NCBI GenBank assembly: GCA_030248195.1
Contig: JASAND010022296.1
Coordinates: 26,221-90,220 of the forward strand
Direction: 5' to 3'
DNA length: 64,000 nucleotides
Source of the DNA: Trissonchulus latispiculum
Taxonomy: Eukaryota > Nematoda > Enoplea > Enoplida > Ironidae
A model generated the notes under the pieces. It did not search any database and was not told the origin of the DNA. It worked only from the letters and a program-made list of their open reading frames with translations. A program made the position numbers and the translations under genes. Below are positions 24,001 through 33,789 of this stretch, piece after piece. How positions within the stretch are numbered: the stretch's first letter is position 1; the number at the start of each line of letters is the position of its first letter.

Positions 24001-24432
24001 TTCAAACAAGGCACAGCTTATGTGTTTGTCAAGGGCAGGACCGCCCTATAGGGTTAGTGTGTTTCAGAAATACCAGAAATGCAACAAAACAAAAAAGAAT
24101 GAGTAAATTGAGATATAGATAGTAAAGATACATACACGATTTTGAAGGCAAAATTGCAGACTAAAAATGGACAAATTCGAAACATCAAAATTCTAGAATT
24201 CGGTTGAACAATTCTAGAATATTAACACATTCCACATGTAGCACATGTAAAAAAACTAAATATAAAGTAGAGGCCTGGGCAGCCTATAATTCATAATAAA
24301 ATAATTTAAAAATAAATTATTAAATTTTAAAAATAAAAATACCTTTCCCTGTGGAATTGATCCGGAGACGGTACGACGCTCGGGTGTGCTCCATTCCTTG
24401 ACGGTACTGGAAGCGGATATTGTTGTAGACAT
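438..24432 (-). CDS. Multi-exon proline/serine-rich protein, unrecognised
   Basis: Placed exons, in transcription order: 24343-24432 (ATG; MSTTISASSTVKEW...), 22540-22644, 22004-22078, 21416-21613, 19111-19272, 18301-18330 (30-nt microexon, ADSSGLLMPQ), 9537-9788, 8804-9094, 7510-7641 (Ser/Arg-rich), 6008-6283, 4630-4893, about 2404-3051 and 438-1946. Each has an AG acceptor and GT donor, each is a multiple of three, and all join in phase 0, giving about 1,343 residues. The product is hydrophilic, lacks a signal peptide or membrane segment, and becomes very proline-rich toward the C-terminus. No domain was recognised; the composition suggests a scaffold or cytoskeletal linker, but that is inference. 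The chosen start has an AG within 45 nt upstream, so an upstream exon is possible. A strong GTAAGT at 545-540 could end the last exon at 546 instead of at the 438 stop. The 8.5-kb intron between 9788 and 18301 may hide further exons. Confidence 0.7.
3512..3592. repeat. TAT/TTA trinucleotide simple repeat
   Basis: An imperfect microsatellite of ATT/TAT units with TTTC interruptions. It lies in the intron between the exons at 2404-3051 and 4630-4893; nothing else is visible from about 3060 to 4600. Confidence 0.8.
5363..5899. mobile_element. Palindromic element with 208-bp arms and 6-bp target duplication
   Basis: Arms at 5363-5570 and 5692-5899 are near-perfect reverse complements around a 121-bp spacer. 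The outer ends read 5'-AGTAGTATA...TATACTACT-3' and are flanked on both sides by AATCAT (5357-5362 and 5900-5905), a perfect 6-bp target-site duplication. Long terminal inverted repeats, 5'-AG ends and 6-bp duplications are hallmarks of Polinton/Maverick elements, so this may be a non-autonomous derivative; no coding capacity is visible. It sits in the intron after the 6008-6283 exon, and its right arm extends that exon's open frame artificially. Confidence 0.7.
7361..7490 (-). repeat. tRNA-derived SINE-like copy with conserved leader
   Basis: On the minus strand an A-box-like GTGTAGTTGGTTAGCAC and a B-box-like GTGGTTCGAAACTC frame a degenerate cloverleaf (loop anticodon position CCG; T-stem poorly paired), preceded by a leader containing GATTGATAAGCCTG and GTTCAGCTGATGG. 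The same leader occurs at 28820-28860 and 33705-33740, so it belongs to the repeat. It starts just downstream of the donor of the 7510-7641 exon. Poor stems argue against a working tRNA gene. Confidence 0.6.
7800..8130. repeat. G/C-run repeat with GGGTCTACCC words
   Basis: An AT-rich region punctuated by G and C homopolymers and repeated GGGTCTACCC-type words (7817, 7872, 8036, 8068). It resembles the other G/C-run repeats of the window. Intronic; no coding signal. Confidence 0.45.
9789..11793. other. Intron sequence without recognised features
   Basis: AT-rich intron between the exons at 9537-9788 and 18301-18330. No exon, RNA or well-bounded repeat was recognised before the hAT-like element at 11794. 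Confidence 0.5.
11794..12964. mobile_element. Non-autonomous hAT-like element with GGAGCTCC iterons
   Basis: Ends TAGTGATGTGCGC (left) and GCGCACATCACTA (right) are inverted repeats. Both flanks carry ATCAAGAG (11786-11793 and 12965-12972), a perfect 8-bp target-site duplication typical of hAT transposons. Just inside each end lie dense palindromic GGAGCTCC units (11820-11892 and 12852-12952), probably transposase-binding iterons. The interior (about 950 bp, AT-rich) has no transposase frame, so it must be mobilised in trans. Confidence 0.8.
12984..13486. mobile_element. MITE built of GGATTAAAC repeats, copy 1
   Basis: Ends GGGCCTATTTCTTTAAAGATT and its inverted counterpart at 13464-13486 enclose about 500 bp made almost entirely of GGATTAAA(C/A) words in both orientations, so the single strand can fold along much of its length. 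TAA flanks both ends (12981-12983, 13487-13489), a 3-bp duplication of the PIF/Harbinger type. It inserted 8 bp to the right of the hAT-like element's target duplication. Confidence 0.7.
14188..14285. repeat. Left inverted-LTR arm of the Gypsy element
   Basis: 98 bp identical in reverse complement to 17271-17368 by direct comparison; the outermost base belongs to the GAAAC duplication. In pol orientation this is the 3' LTR position. Confidence 0.85.
14189..17367 (-). mobile_element. Ty3/Gypsy pol segment bounded by inverted LTR copies
   Basis: The outer 97 bp (14189-14285 and 17271-17367) are identical reverse complements, ending TGTGGTGACTTG.../...CAAGTCACCACA, with 5'-TG and CA-3' at both outer edges. 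GAAAC flanks both sides (14184-14188, 17368-17372), the 5-bp duplication usual for Gypsy integrases. Downstream of pol a purine-rich stretch (rc of 14300-14310) precedes TGTAGTAGCC, so a short 3' LTR of about 111 bp (14189-14299) is plausible. The opposite end should be a direct repeat but is an inverted copy, and gag plus the front of protease are absent. Known TIR elements with Gypsy-like integrase (Ginger, Polinton) lack this reverse transcriptase/RNase H. Confidence 0.85.
14341..17270 (-). pseudogene. pol: Ty3/Gypsy Pol (partial protease, RT, RNase H, integrase)
   Basis: The minus-strand frame begins inside the protease (LLVVEGNKSLLGRDI near 17165) directly at the right inverted repeat. 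Reverse transcriptase follows, with the LPMG and YQDD catalytic signatures (about 16540-17000), then RNase H (TDAS near 16090), an H-H-C-C integrase zinc finger (near 15310-15440), an integrase D-D-E core (about 14900-15270) and a basic tail ending at a TAA at 14341. A one-base frame break near 16560, just before the YQDD motif, splits it into two open frames (16539-17222 and 14341-16446). With gag missing, this copy cannot be autonomous. The high integrity elsewhere suggests recent insertion. Confidence 0.9.
17271..17368. repeat. Right inverted-LTR arm of the Gypsy element
   Basis: Reverse complement of 14188-14285. It abuts the truncated protease frame directly, replacing the expected 5' LTR, primer-binding site and gag. 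Confidence 0.85.
17393..17458 (+). repeat. Degenerate tRNA-like sequence
   Basis: GGCACAGTGGATAGTACG resembles an A box and GTGGATCAAATCTC a B box, about 30 bp apart. Stems do not form well. Most likely an old tRNA-derived repeat. Confidence 0.4.
17460..18300. other. Intron sequence without recognised features
   Basis: AT-rich stretch before the 30-nt microexon; no coding or repeat structure recognised. Confidence 0.45.
19016..19043 (+). repeat. Dispersed 28-bp motif, copy A
   Basis: Reads TGTCATACTC, TTATGTATTA, TGTACTCT in succession. On the other strand it is AGAGTA, CATAATACATA, AGAGTA: two direct AGAGTA words around an AT core. Lies about 70 bp past the donor of exon 19111-19272. Confidence 0.6.
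19925..20065. repeat. Short repeat with GAGTTAAA words
   Basis: Contains CGAGTTAAAGG, TGAGTTAAAC and TTAACGAGTC within 140 bp. Similar words recur at 33790-34215 and, as GGATTAAA, in the MITEs at 12984 and 29201. Boundaries are uncertain. Confidence 0.4.
20113..20182 (-). repeat. tRNA-Cys-like SINE fragment
   Basis: Minus strand TGGCGCAGGGGCTTGTATTC (A-box region), a central CTGCAAA, then GGGTGGTTCTACTCCTGGC (B box). It resembles the copy at 35247, which shares the TTGTATTC block and a GCA-type loop. Confidence 0.45.
20242..20271 (+). repeat. Dispersed 28-bp motif, copy B
   Basis: TGCCGTACTC, TTATCTATTA, TGTACTCTTG: differs from copy A at three or four positions. Confidence 0.6.
21078..21104. 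repeat. CACAAG hexanucleotide repeat
   Basis: About four and a half tandem CACAAG units in an intron. Confidence 0.8.
21368..21397 (+). repeat. Dispersed 28-bp motif, copy C
   Basis: TGTCACACTC, TTATGTATTA, TGTACTCTTG. It begins 18 bp inside the intron from the donor of exon 21416-21613. Confidence 0.65.
22335..22418 (-). repeat. tRNA-like sequence
   Basis: Minus strand GTGGCG pairs with CGCCAC as an acceptor-like stem, with GGAAGCGGTAGAGC as A box and GCAGTTCGATCTCC as B box. The anticodon arm is not a proper stem-loop, so a tRNA pseudogene or SINE head is more likely than a working gene. Confidence 0.5.
22880..23290. repeat. Interspersed G/C-run repeat, copy 1
   Basis: From ACAGGTGGACAAGGGGGGG through TTTCCCCCCCCTCGGCGAAG and GGCTTCGCCGGAATTTTTC to GACCTCCCGTTCAGGTATGT. 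The same order of blocks, with substitutions and small indels, is found at 28290-28690 on the same strand. No coding capacity or clear terminal repeats. Confidence 0.75.
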
Positions 24433-25903
24433 GGCAGCAAAAAATGTAACAAGAATTTGGAGCCTAATTAAGGATTATAAACTATTCGTCCAATTCCAAT
24501 TATTAATTAAATAATCACACTTTCTAATAACCTAGCATCGCACCGCACTGTCCCATCTGAAAAGACACACTTTGTTCAGCATTCCCTAATTTTAGGTTTG
24601 ATTCCTGTTTAAAGTTTATTTTAATTCTTTTAACTTGAATTTAAATTCAATTTGCCTAAATTGTACATTCTGATCCGCGAAAAGAATCAGAAGGTCACGT
24701 CTATAATGTCAGAATTTTGAACTGAATCGCATCGGTAAAAAACCTACAAATTGTTCTGAATTCAAGTCGGAACAATGTTGTGTAAGAAATTAATAAGAAA
24801 AATAAATATTAAAATAAATAAATATTAAAATATTAAATAAATAAATAAAATAAATATTAAAAGAAAGTAATGTTGTAGTGTTGAGGAAACTAAGATGCCC
24901 GGTTAACCCAACCGTGAACTCTGGCCAATCCAGTTATCTATCCTTTTATTGGTCGGCAAATCGGTAAATGGGTACCACCGCGGTGGGAAGGTAACAGGAG
25001 TCTGTGTTCTGGTGTAAGCCTAATGAAGGGCTGTCCCCTTCCATACAGATGTAGTCAACATTCGAGTTGTCACTCCTGGCTTCGGGCTAAGACTTGACAA
25101 TTCTTCGCAGTGCAGCTGGTAGATAATGAACTGCACGAAAAATTTTTTGGACATTTTTGCAAATCTCACTTTCACAAAAAATTCTAGGAACCAGAACCCG
25201 AGGTGTACTGGCAAGAAATCCGTCAATTTTGATAAACTTCAATGATGGTGAAAAGAAAAGGTTAGACTTAGAGTTTGGTGTGGTGATTTTAAATTTAAAT
25301 TTAAATTTCAGACATACCTATCAAATATTTGTATCAAACTTGGGTACCTATTCCTTCACAGCAAAGTTGTCGCACAGCAAAACAACATATGTATCAAACT
25401 TAAGTGCAAACTTTCTGCCATATTTCTATTTGGAACGATTATAAATCTTTTGTGCAGCCAGCGGAAAGTCCAACTCAACAAAAGGTCTCCGTTTCTAACT
25501 CTTTATTTTACATTTTTGTACACAATATTTCATCAAAACAGCACCCAACAAATCAAAACTAAAACCTCAACCCTACCTAATAAATCTTTTGAAAACGAAG
25601 TTTATGTTCATCACAAAAAGCCCCGGTGAGTTTTCGGTAATTTTTAACATAAAGTTTTAACTCAACGTTAATCGATGGCAACCAAATATACGCCAGTTTT
25701 GACCCCAAAAGAAGCATTATTCCGCAAAATGTTGACACCAATGTTTTTTCGTTGAGAAATTTCTCGATCTTTCACGGGCTATGAAGAATAATTACAGGGT
25801 CGGGGAAGCCAGATGAATGCCACAGTCCCAAAACGTGGGACGTTTTGAATACAAAAACAAAGCAAAATACCCAGGTTAAAATGTTATTAATCCGGATTAA
25901 ACC

Positions 25904-26043
25904 CGGGACCTATTCAAGAAAGAGTAGAGTATAGTTAAAATTAACTCTATCCTTTTCACGAAACAGTTTAAAATGAGGGAAACTGATGCTTTAAAACTAT
26001 TATTGTAACTTTACTCTACTCTACCCTTTCTTGAAACGGCCCG
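25904..26043. repeat. Short palindromic element (TTCAAGAAAG ends)
   Basis: GGGACCTATTCAAGAAAGAG at the left and CTTTCTTGAAACGGCCCGG at the right are imperfect inverted repeats, continuing inward with GTAGAGTA/TACTCTAC. The 140-bp unit resembles the GGGCC-TATTTC ends of the MITE at 12984. No clear target duplication. Confidence 0.45.
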
Positions 26044-27195
26044 GATAAATCCTTCAGAACTAATTTAGCCGGGCTAGTGAGTTTACTGCATAAACCTGGT
26101 TTTGGGTTTGCATAACTCACTACCCAATGGTGCACGTTACAGGTTTGGCATATCTTGGCTTAAAATTCGCTAATGTAACTTTTTTTATTGAAGCTGGAAT
26201 AATGTAGCAAACTTGCAAAATCTCGCCCTATTTTCAAAATTCATGAAATTTTTCAAGTTTCATTTTCTCGTAAAATATTGTGATTTAATAGGTAACATTC
26301 AAATAAATTGTTTTCACTAAAATATGTAGTTAGTAATGAAAGCAAAAACTATTAGTTTTAATTTAAACTTTAGTCATCTAAGCAGTCTTTAGTCACCATC
26401 TAGAATCATAAAAGCAAAATCAATGCAAAATATCAAAATATTTCAACTATTTCAACTATTTTCCAGCAAGAATTGACATCACAGAGAATCAATTTAATTC
26501 GCTCCAAAAGCTCATTATGCAGGGAGAATAGGTTTAACTTAAAATGACAGAGCACAACAGTGACAATAAAGATGCAAAACTTTTGCCCATAGAATCAAGA
26601 ATCGTTGCAGGAAAAATCGCACTTCACCTTGCCGATAGTGTTATTGAAAATCGCAAAAATGTCGAACTTCTTGACAAACCGGTCTCACAAAACCAATTTC
26701 TTCGTTTCTCAGTGATTAAAACTTTTAAGTATTTACTCTGAGTGAGACATTAAAGACCGCCAAATTTCCCCCCCCTTCTATTTTCAGTGCCGAGTATATA
26801 CTAATATTATTATCATCTCAATCTGAATTCTATTAAAATTAAACATCAAAAACTGGACAACTTTTTCCACGGCCACCCGACGTTTTTTTCCAGAACTTAT
26901 AAGTGCTCCCACAATTTGGAAAATGTGAAAACTTTAGACGCCTTAAACACTTACGTACGACGCTAAACCTTTAGTTTCGCTTCTTTTCTCCCAGAAATGA
27001 TTAACTCTTCGAAACTTACATTGTACGTCCTATACTGACAAAATTCTGTAACAGCCAAGAAAGACATACAAAAAGGCAATTAATACCATGGCAAAATAAT
27101 CCCCGGCAAATAATTGCTTAGCTTAATTAATTGTTTATTAATTTATTTGCATTAATTAATAATGTTAACTTGTAAAAGCTGAACAAAAAAGTGTA

Positions 27196-27266
27196 CAAGG
27201 CGGGGATCGATCAGTTAATCTCTGGACTACAATTACGACGCTCTAACCACCCAGATACACCCGATA
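27196..27266 (-). repeat. tRNA-like sequence
   Basis: Minus strand CTGGGTGGTTAGAGCG and TGATCGATCCCCGCC fit A and B boxes at normal spacing. The acceptor does not pair; classified as tRNA-derived repeat. Confidence 0.5.
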
Positions 27267-27608
27267 ATTTCTTCAAAAATTCATTGGATCTGTCTATGTC
27301 TAACTGATTTTTAATTTTTAACTTTAACTTTAACTTTTTTAGTTTTTCAACCATTTTTCAATTCGTGATTTTCACAATTCACGTTAAACTTGATTCGCTG
27401 ATGTTTTGATCAAGATGTGCAGATAATCTTTCTTCAATTCGTAATTTCCTAAATTTTTTTGGTTATATGATCTGTTTTTACGACAAATCCCCCGACTGAT
27501 TAAGGAAAAGAAATCCAAAAATTAAGAAAGTCAGAAAGAATGAAAGAAACTGATAAAGTTTACTCTTCTTCCAGAAGGTAGAAATCTCGATTTTCCGTCT
27601 GTATAACG

Positions 27609-27648
<40 letters not shown>

Positions 27649-27650
27649 CG
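27609..27650. repeat. GATT tetranucleotide microsatellite
   Basis: About ten perfect GATT units followed by a few degenerate ones to about 27710. Confidence 0.9.
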
Positions 27651-28289
27651 GTGAATCGATTATTGATTAATTTAGCTATTTGATTTATTGATTGATTTAT
27701 AAGCTTAATCTAATGTATACCTGTTTAATTAAGCGGACTACATTATTAGCACTTAGAGTATTGTATTTTTCATGAAATTGTTTCCATTAACTCCGCTAAA
27801 CAGGAAGCAAAAGTCACGCAACACTTTTCTTCTCCTATGTAATCCTTCCTATGTGACAACTTGAAAGTTTCCTAATTGAATTATAAGTTTCCTCATTACT
27901 TTCTTTTTGTGAAAAATGAAAAATCTAATGTTTTTTGTGCTTCAAGTAAACCACTGATAACCGTGATAACCTGGTCTGAATTCAGATTTTTTGGAATTTC
28001 TGAGCCAGTATTGCAGAAACAGAAACTAAATTGGTTTAAAAAGCCCAGGAAATTTTCGAGGGTTTTCTGGGCCCTTGTAACCCCTTACTTTTTCGCTACA
28101 CCTCACTCCATTTGGTTCTAAACCGGAACAGCTTAATAGCTCAATGATCTAAAGTGGATTTGTAATCTTAATTATAGTGGAATTAAATTTAACATAGAGC
28201 TCATCGGTCGGTACATTACTCGCGAAATTAAACGAATTAACATTCTTACGCCCCACTTCAGTTGGTTTTACTCCGTTTATGAGTATAGT

Positions 28290-28690
28290 GCACAGGTGGA
28301 CAAGGGGGGGGCGAAAGAGGGGAATTCCCCCCCCCTCGGCGAAGTTGTCCAGAAGGGGCCGCAAAATTGGGCCGCAAAAATCCCACAAGGGGTAAGAAAA
28401 TTGGCCATAAGGGGTGAGAAAATTGCCCAGAAAATAGGTTTTACGATTAAAATTTCCAAACATTTTCCGGCTTTCGAATTTTTCACTTAAAATCACTATT
28501 TTTTGCGAAAAACGTCCGAAAAACGTGTTTTTGCTAAAAATAGCTGTTTTTGTTAAAAAATAGCAAAAACTCGCTTAAAAATAGCCTTCAAAAGTACCCC
28601 TAAGAAAAATCGCTCTCACGAAGGTAACCCAAATTTGCTTTCACAAGGGTCAGTGAAATTTGACCTCCCGTTCAGGTATGTGTATAGTGT
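28290..28690. repeat. Interspersed G/C-run repeat, copy 2
   Basis: Parallel copy of 22880-23290: same start (ACAGGTGGACAAGGGGGGG), same CTCGGCGAAG block, same AAAACGTCCGAAAAA stretch and same end (CCTCCCGTTCAGGTATGTGT). Confidence 0.75.
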
Positions 28691-28799
28691 CTAGCAGAAA
28701 ATTTAATTTTTGTTTGGACGGAGGTAAAGCTGATATCGAATAAATTGTCTTCGCAATTACCCGAGACGTTTAGCAAGGCTGAAGACTTATCCGTCATCG

Positions 28800-28930
28800 T
28801 GTAAGGGAAGCAGGCATAGGAATGAGATTGATAAGCCTGACATGGAAGTTCAGCTGATGGCCGGTGGTTGTGGTTAGCACGTTTCATTGCAGAGCGAAAG
28901 AGCCGTTGTTCGATCCCGGCCCGGACAATT
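28800..28930 (+). repeat. tRNA-Cys-like SINE with leader
   Basis: Leader GATTGATAAGCCTGACATGG and AAGTTCAGCTGATGG is followed by GGTTGTGGTTAGCAC (A box), TTGCAGA (loop with GCA) and GTTGTTCGATCCCGG (B box). Leader and order match 7361-7490 and 33660-33785. Confidence 0.6.
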
Positions 28931-29095
28931 CTTTACTTTTCTATCTTGAGTGAAAAGGCTGAACTTTCCACTGCCTCATTTACTAGTTCTCTCTAGGTTC
29001 TGGTTTCAAGGGTACAGGGGTGCCTGACGCCTCCCGTCTTGGGCTTTTCCTCGGTTTCTTCTTGGTCCACCAGTCCTTGTTAGTATAAAGATTTT

Positions 29096-29163
29096 GCTCC
29101 GCCGGGAATCGAACCACTAACCTCCCGGACTGCAGTTAGGCGTGCAACCACTACACCACTATG
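29096..29163 (-). repeat. tRNA-Cys-like sequence
   Basis: Minus strand GTGGTGTAGTGGTTGCACG, then ACTGCAGTC, then AGTGGTTCGATTCCCGG. A GCA anticodon can be read in the loop, but the anticodon stem is mismatched. Confidence 0.55.
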
Positions 29164-29200
29164 TACAACTGTAGCACTCTGTCTGTACAATCGGCTCTAA

Positions 29201-29762
29201 GGCCCTATTTCTTTAAAGATTAAACGGATTAGATTAAAATTAATCCGCATTAAAGAAATACCACCTCGGATTAAACGGATTAAAATTTAATCCAGTGAGT
29301 TAAACGAGTTAAAAGGATTAAATTTAATCCTATTTCTTTAATGCAGCTAGGATTAAAATTTTAATCTAATCCTCTTTCTTTATTCACACTTCGGATTAAA
29401 AACTCAACGAGTTAATTTTAATCCGACCTGCTTAATCGCTGTTTCTTTAAAGATTAATTTTAATCCGTTTAATCCGCCGCATGCATTTTCAACTAGCTTT
29501 TAATCCTCGTGCAGCTACGCGGATTAAACGGATTAAAAGTTGGCGGATTAAAATTTTTAATTGCTATTTCTTTAATGGCGGATTAAACGGATTAAAATCA
29601 ACTCGTTTAATCCGCAGATTAAAAATGGTTGGATTAAACGAGTTAATTTTAATCCGTTTAATCCGTTTAATCCAGCATTAAAGAAATAGCAATTAAAATT
29701 TTAATCCGGCTGATTTTTAATCCGTTTAATCCGACCATTTTAATCTTTAAAGAAATAGGCCC
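29201..29762. mobile_element. MITE built of GGATTAAAC repeats, copy 2
   Basis: Starts GGCCCTATTTCTTTAAAGAT and ends with the inverted equivalent at 29740-29762. The interior is GGATTAAAC words in both orientations. The minus strand of this copy aligns block for block with the plus strand of 12984-13486. Flanking trinucleotides (TAA left, TAG right) no longer match cleanly. Confidence 0.7.
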
Positions 29763-32700
29763 TAGATGAAAACCCGTTAGGTGTCGGTATAATTGTTGAC
29801 TAAGAGTTGTTTTTGTTTTTTTTATTAAGCGATCCTCCGCTTATCATGAGTAAGAAACCAAATCAGCACAGGGAGGCCAAAGATTCTGTTAACTGTTAGT
29901 CCTTAGAAACTTTTGACAAGCGTCACACTCGTTATCAACTTGTGAACAGCATCAAAACCTTCGTCTGTCCTAATCGACGTCACCTGTCTAAAACACTGAC
30001 ATTTCAGACACTAACCCCCTCCGGCTGAATTCTTGCACTGAACTATGCTAATCGACTTAAGTCAATTATATATCCGACTTTCCTAAGGTCTGTCTGAAGC
30101 ATTTCTTTCAGCAGTCTGTCTATTTTAGCCTGAACCTTTTGTCCGAGACCAGCCAACTTTACTCGACTCAGTGCACAAAACATTGACACTAATTGAGTTT
30201 ATGTTTTTCTGCCCCTACACCGACTTTAGTATACCAAAAAATTCACCGCTCCCGCCCATAGAAATTTACACCTCTATAACTCAGCTAAATGTTATTAGCT
30301 TTTTCTTTAGTCTCTCTATCTTGTGGAGAAATAAAGGTGCTATTCATGCTGCCTTTGAGGGAAGCGTTTTTCCTGATTTTTTCTTCAGGTCTCTTTTTTC
30401 CCTACAGATACTGCTATCAATCACACGCATTTAATTATTTAATCCAGTCTCAGCTATGTTCATACTATCTTGCCATTTTGTACATGTGTTAAGCTGTCAG
30501 TAAACTATGTGTTTGGATTTCTACTAAAGGGCATGAACTTTTAACTTTACCCTTTTATAAAGATCAGAGATATAAAATGAGGATAAATGTCTAATCTTGT
30601 ACCCAAAAAGTGACCCACATTTCATGGATTGAAGTTTAGGACATAGCTTCGCAATATATACTTTAAGTTTTCTAAACTTTAGTCTTCAGCAACATTATGT
30701 ACGTTTTGTAGCATTTTCAGAAAAACAATTTGCTTCCCCTTCCCCCTTAGTAGGATGAAACTGAGGTTAAAACCCCTATTTTCCATTCTTGAGACAAATT
30801 GACGAAATTAACCTCATCAGATAATTCTTATTAATCATATATACGTACTGTGAATTCAAATTCCTTGTACATTTACTTCATCAGTTAATCGAAATGACAG
30901 TTTTGAAGTACTTTTGGATAAATTCTTAAGAATCGATGGGTAAAAGTTGGAGATTGAGTTTGTCTGTTCTAATTATCATTATCATTTTTTGCTAATCAGA
31001 AAAAGGATAATTATTCTTCCCCTAGCTGTGTCCGCTTATGAATGAGGAGTCCCTAAGAATAAACTGGTTGACGTCAATCTTTACTCAGACTAGTCTAACT
31101 TAATAGAATGATCTCAAACTTCAAATTAGAGTTTGTAACTTTCTGATGACTCGGAAGTTTTCTCCGGGGCTCTAAAAGCTACAATATTTTTATTAGCTGT
31201 CAAAAACTCACTGTCGTTAAACATTGTTTTTCTACCTAGCAATAAAATTAGTCTAATTAGATTTTTGGATTTGCTGACTAAAATTTGACGGAGAACAAAA
31301 CATTTTAGCTGAAGTGTTTTGGAACCAACACTGCTCGACTCCGATTGTTTTGGGTGCGAGCGAACTCCACCTACAGATAATGCTTTTACTCCTGTTCAGA
31401 GAGCACCTGTTTACAAATCGAGAGGTCTGTGGTTCTATTCCCGCCTGAATCAAATCTTTACCCTCAGTTTAAAGGCACAAGGTAAATAAGCATGTCATTA
31501 ATTAATTAATGTTCCTTAGCATCTTGAAATGAAACTTCTGACTCTACACATGTTTATGAACCTTTAATTTCTTACACCTTATTTTCTAAATTTAGATCAA
31601 AATACATAATTTAATCATATATCCTTTTCATTTGCTCTGTTATTTTTTATTGTGTGATATTAATAACTTTCTAAACCACTAAATTTTCTGTGTTGTTCTA
31701 ATTGTAATTAGGTAGAATAGACTTCATTTTTGAAAATCTAGAATAAAATTTTTCTTCTCCCTTGATCCGTCTACCTTGTATAATCTTTCCAATAATTTGG
31801 TTAAAATACCAAAAAATCTAATTAATTAAAAGCTTTCATTGGAGAGGTTTTTGGTTAAGTATTGGAGCCCTTTAGATTGTCACCAGACCTAGCAGAATCG
31901 TGGAGAACAATTTTTCATTTTCAAAATGGATTCTTCAACGTCCTGTGTTTGGAAGATAAGTCTAAACCTCGGGCCTTTCAGCTAAATACTGGCTCATTTT
32001 ATGCTCATAGATATTAGAAAATTCAAGTGTTTGCTTTACCCTAAAAGATTTTATGGTACTTAACCCTCCCTACCCGCCCCTTTTCTACCTCATAATTTCT
32101 GCTTCCTTCCCCCCGATTTCCTGCATTAGCTACTTTGTTGTTTGGCTTAAGTCTTACATATCTAAAGTTTTATCGTTCACGTAAATGATATATCTAATTT
32201 TCGGATAATATATTTACCCTTACAGAGTTTATGGGCGGCTAAGTTGCTTTCTGTTTAATTGCTTTAATATGCTTGCTTACAAGATAATTAGAATATTCGA
32301 ATATTGCAATATTGGAATACTCGCGATAACAATTACAGTATATCATGGAATTAGAAATGTTTTGGAACTACAGTTTTAAATTTGGAATTTAAAGAAGGAT
32401 GCACATTTTTAAATGACAATTTTTGGCTACCTACCCCCTAGTGCCCACTGGCAAACTTAAAAGCATTTTTTGCATTTATTCCAATTTTTAGTTTGTTAAA
32501 AATTGGTCGAGCATGTACTTAAAATAGGTTTTCAAAAACATGGCTGCTTTAGTGCTCTTTAAACAACTTCATAAAATCTATGATTTCAACGTCAGTAATT
32601 GCAGTTCTAATAATGTGTTACCAGTCAAGTAAATTCTTAAAAATTCAACAAAAATGACAATAAACAGTTCTTTAGTGTAAAATTAACCTGTCAATAATAA

Positions 32701-33659
32701 TAATTTGTGGTCCTGTTGAGAAATAAACCAACCGAGCCAAATACTCGGCAGTTTTACAGTTGAATCAAACTTAAAATAAATCATTGAAAACTCTTTGTGC
32801 GCCCGGATTCCAGATAGAAAAACAACTATTCAGAAAAAGTTCAGCAAAATTAAGACTTTAGAAAAGTTTGTCCAAAAACAGTTTTTTTGTTTTAACACAA
32901 TGTTAACTAGCACACAACCTTTTTTGAACAGTTAAATTGAGAACACCTACCCCTAACTGGTACCGCATTGTCGAAACTTTTCATGTGTTAAAATCATATA
33001 ACATAAACATATACATATAAAAATTATAAACATATATACGTACATGTTCATCTATATATACATTCAATTGTGCATTTTTCTGCCTTTATGACTCTGAATT
33101 CCTGCAATTTCAGGTTTGGAAATCAAGAAATCGGAAAAAGTTGTTTTGTCAAAGTTGATCGTATATTAAGTTGCAAACTTGCAAACTTGCGACTGACAAA
33201 TACGAACTTTGCAAAAACTATGGCGCAAAATAAACTATATATCCCAGAGTTAAAACTTTTTGTGAAATCTTGGAAATTCATTACAAGTTGTCAAAACTTT
33301 AGTGAACCTTAGTAAAAAGTCATTTGGATAACTTTAGTTCTTCAAAAGTTTATACTAAAATTGTTAGAATACAACAACATATACCCTACTGTGACCATGC
33401 AAATTTCTACATCACTTTCTATGGCAATTGAAATTCAATTAAATATTCGATAGTTCGATCAATCAATCTATCAGCTAATTTAACTAGATTTTTGATTTTG
33501 ATTTTGGTTGAGTTGATCAAATTTCATCAGAAAACTTACATTTTTCCAAATTTTCAGCGTAAATACACACACAAAAAGCTCCATGTAAACACACATCTCG
33601 ATACTACAAAATCCTGAAACTTTTGGGGCTCGTTTTCAAGAAATTGCTCAAGACGTCCA
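29763..33659. other. Intergenic stretch, little recognised
   Basis: AT-rich sequence with a weak tRNA-like block at 31378-31450 on the plus strand (B-box-like GTGGTTCTATTCCCGCC). No convincing exon or bounded transposon. Confidence 0.4.
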
Positions 33660-33785
33660 ACTTTAGTTGGGATGAGATGGGATGCAAGAGTACAGGAATA
33701 GGAAAGATTGATAAGCCTGATATGGAAGTTCAGCTGACGACCCTGTGGTGTAGTGATTAGCACGTCGCACTGCAGATCAAAGGTA
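33660..33785 (+). repeat. Truncated tRNA-Cys-like SINE
   Basis: The conserved leader (AAGATTGATAAGCCTG, GTTCAGCTGACG) runs into CCTGTGGTGTAGTGATTAGCAC and the Cys-like CACTGCAGATCAAAGG, then the homology stops before a B box; the GAGTTAAA repeat follows directly. Confidence 0.55.
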
Positions 33786-33789
33786 CTAG

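Larger units (their letters stand above)
24433..28285. other. Intergenic region upstream of the proline-rich gene
   Basis: AT-rich sequence holding a TAAATATTAAAATAAA-type simple repeat (24784-24860), a short palindrome (25904-26043), a tRNA-like copy (27196) and a GATT microsatellite. Any promoter of the minus-strand gene would lie near 24433-24900, but I see no decisive element. Confidence 0.4.
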
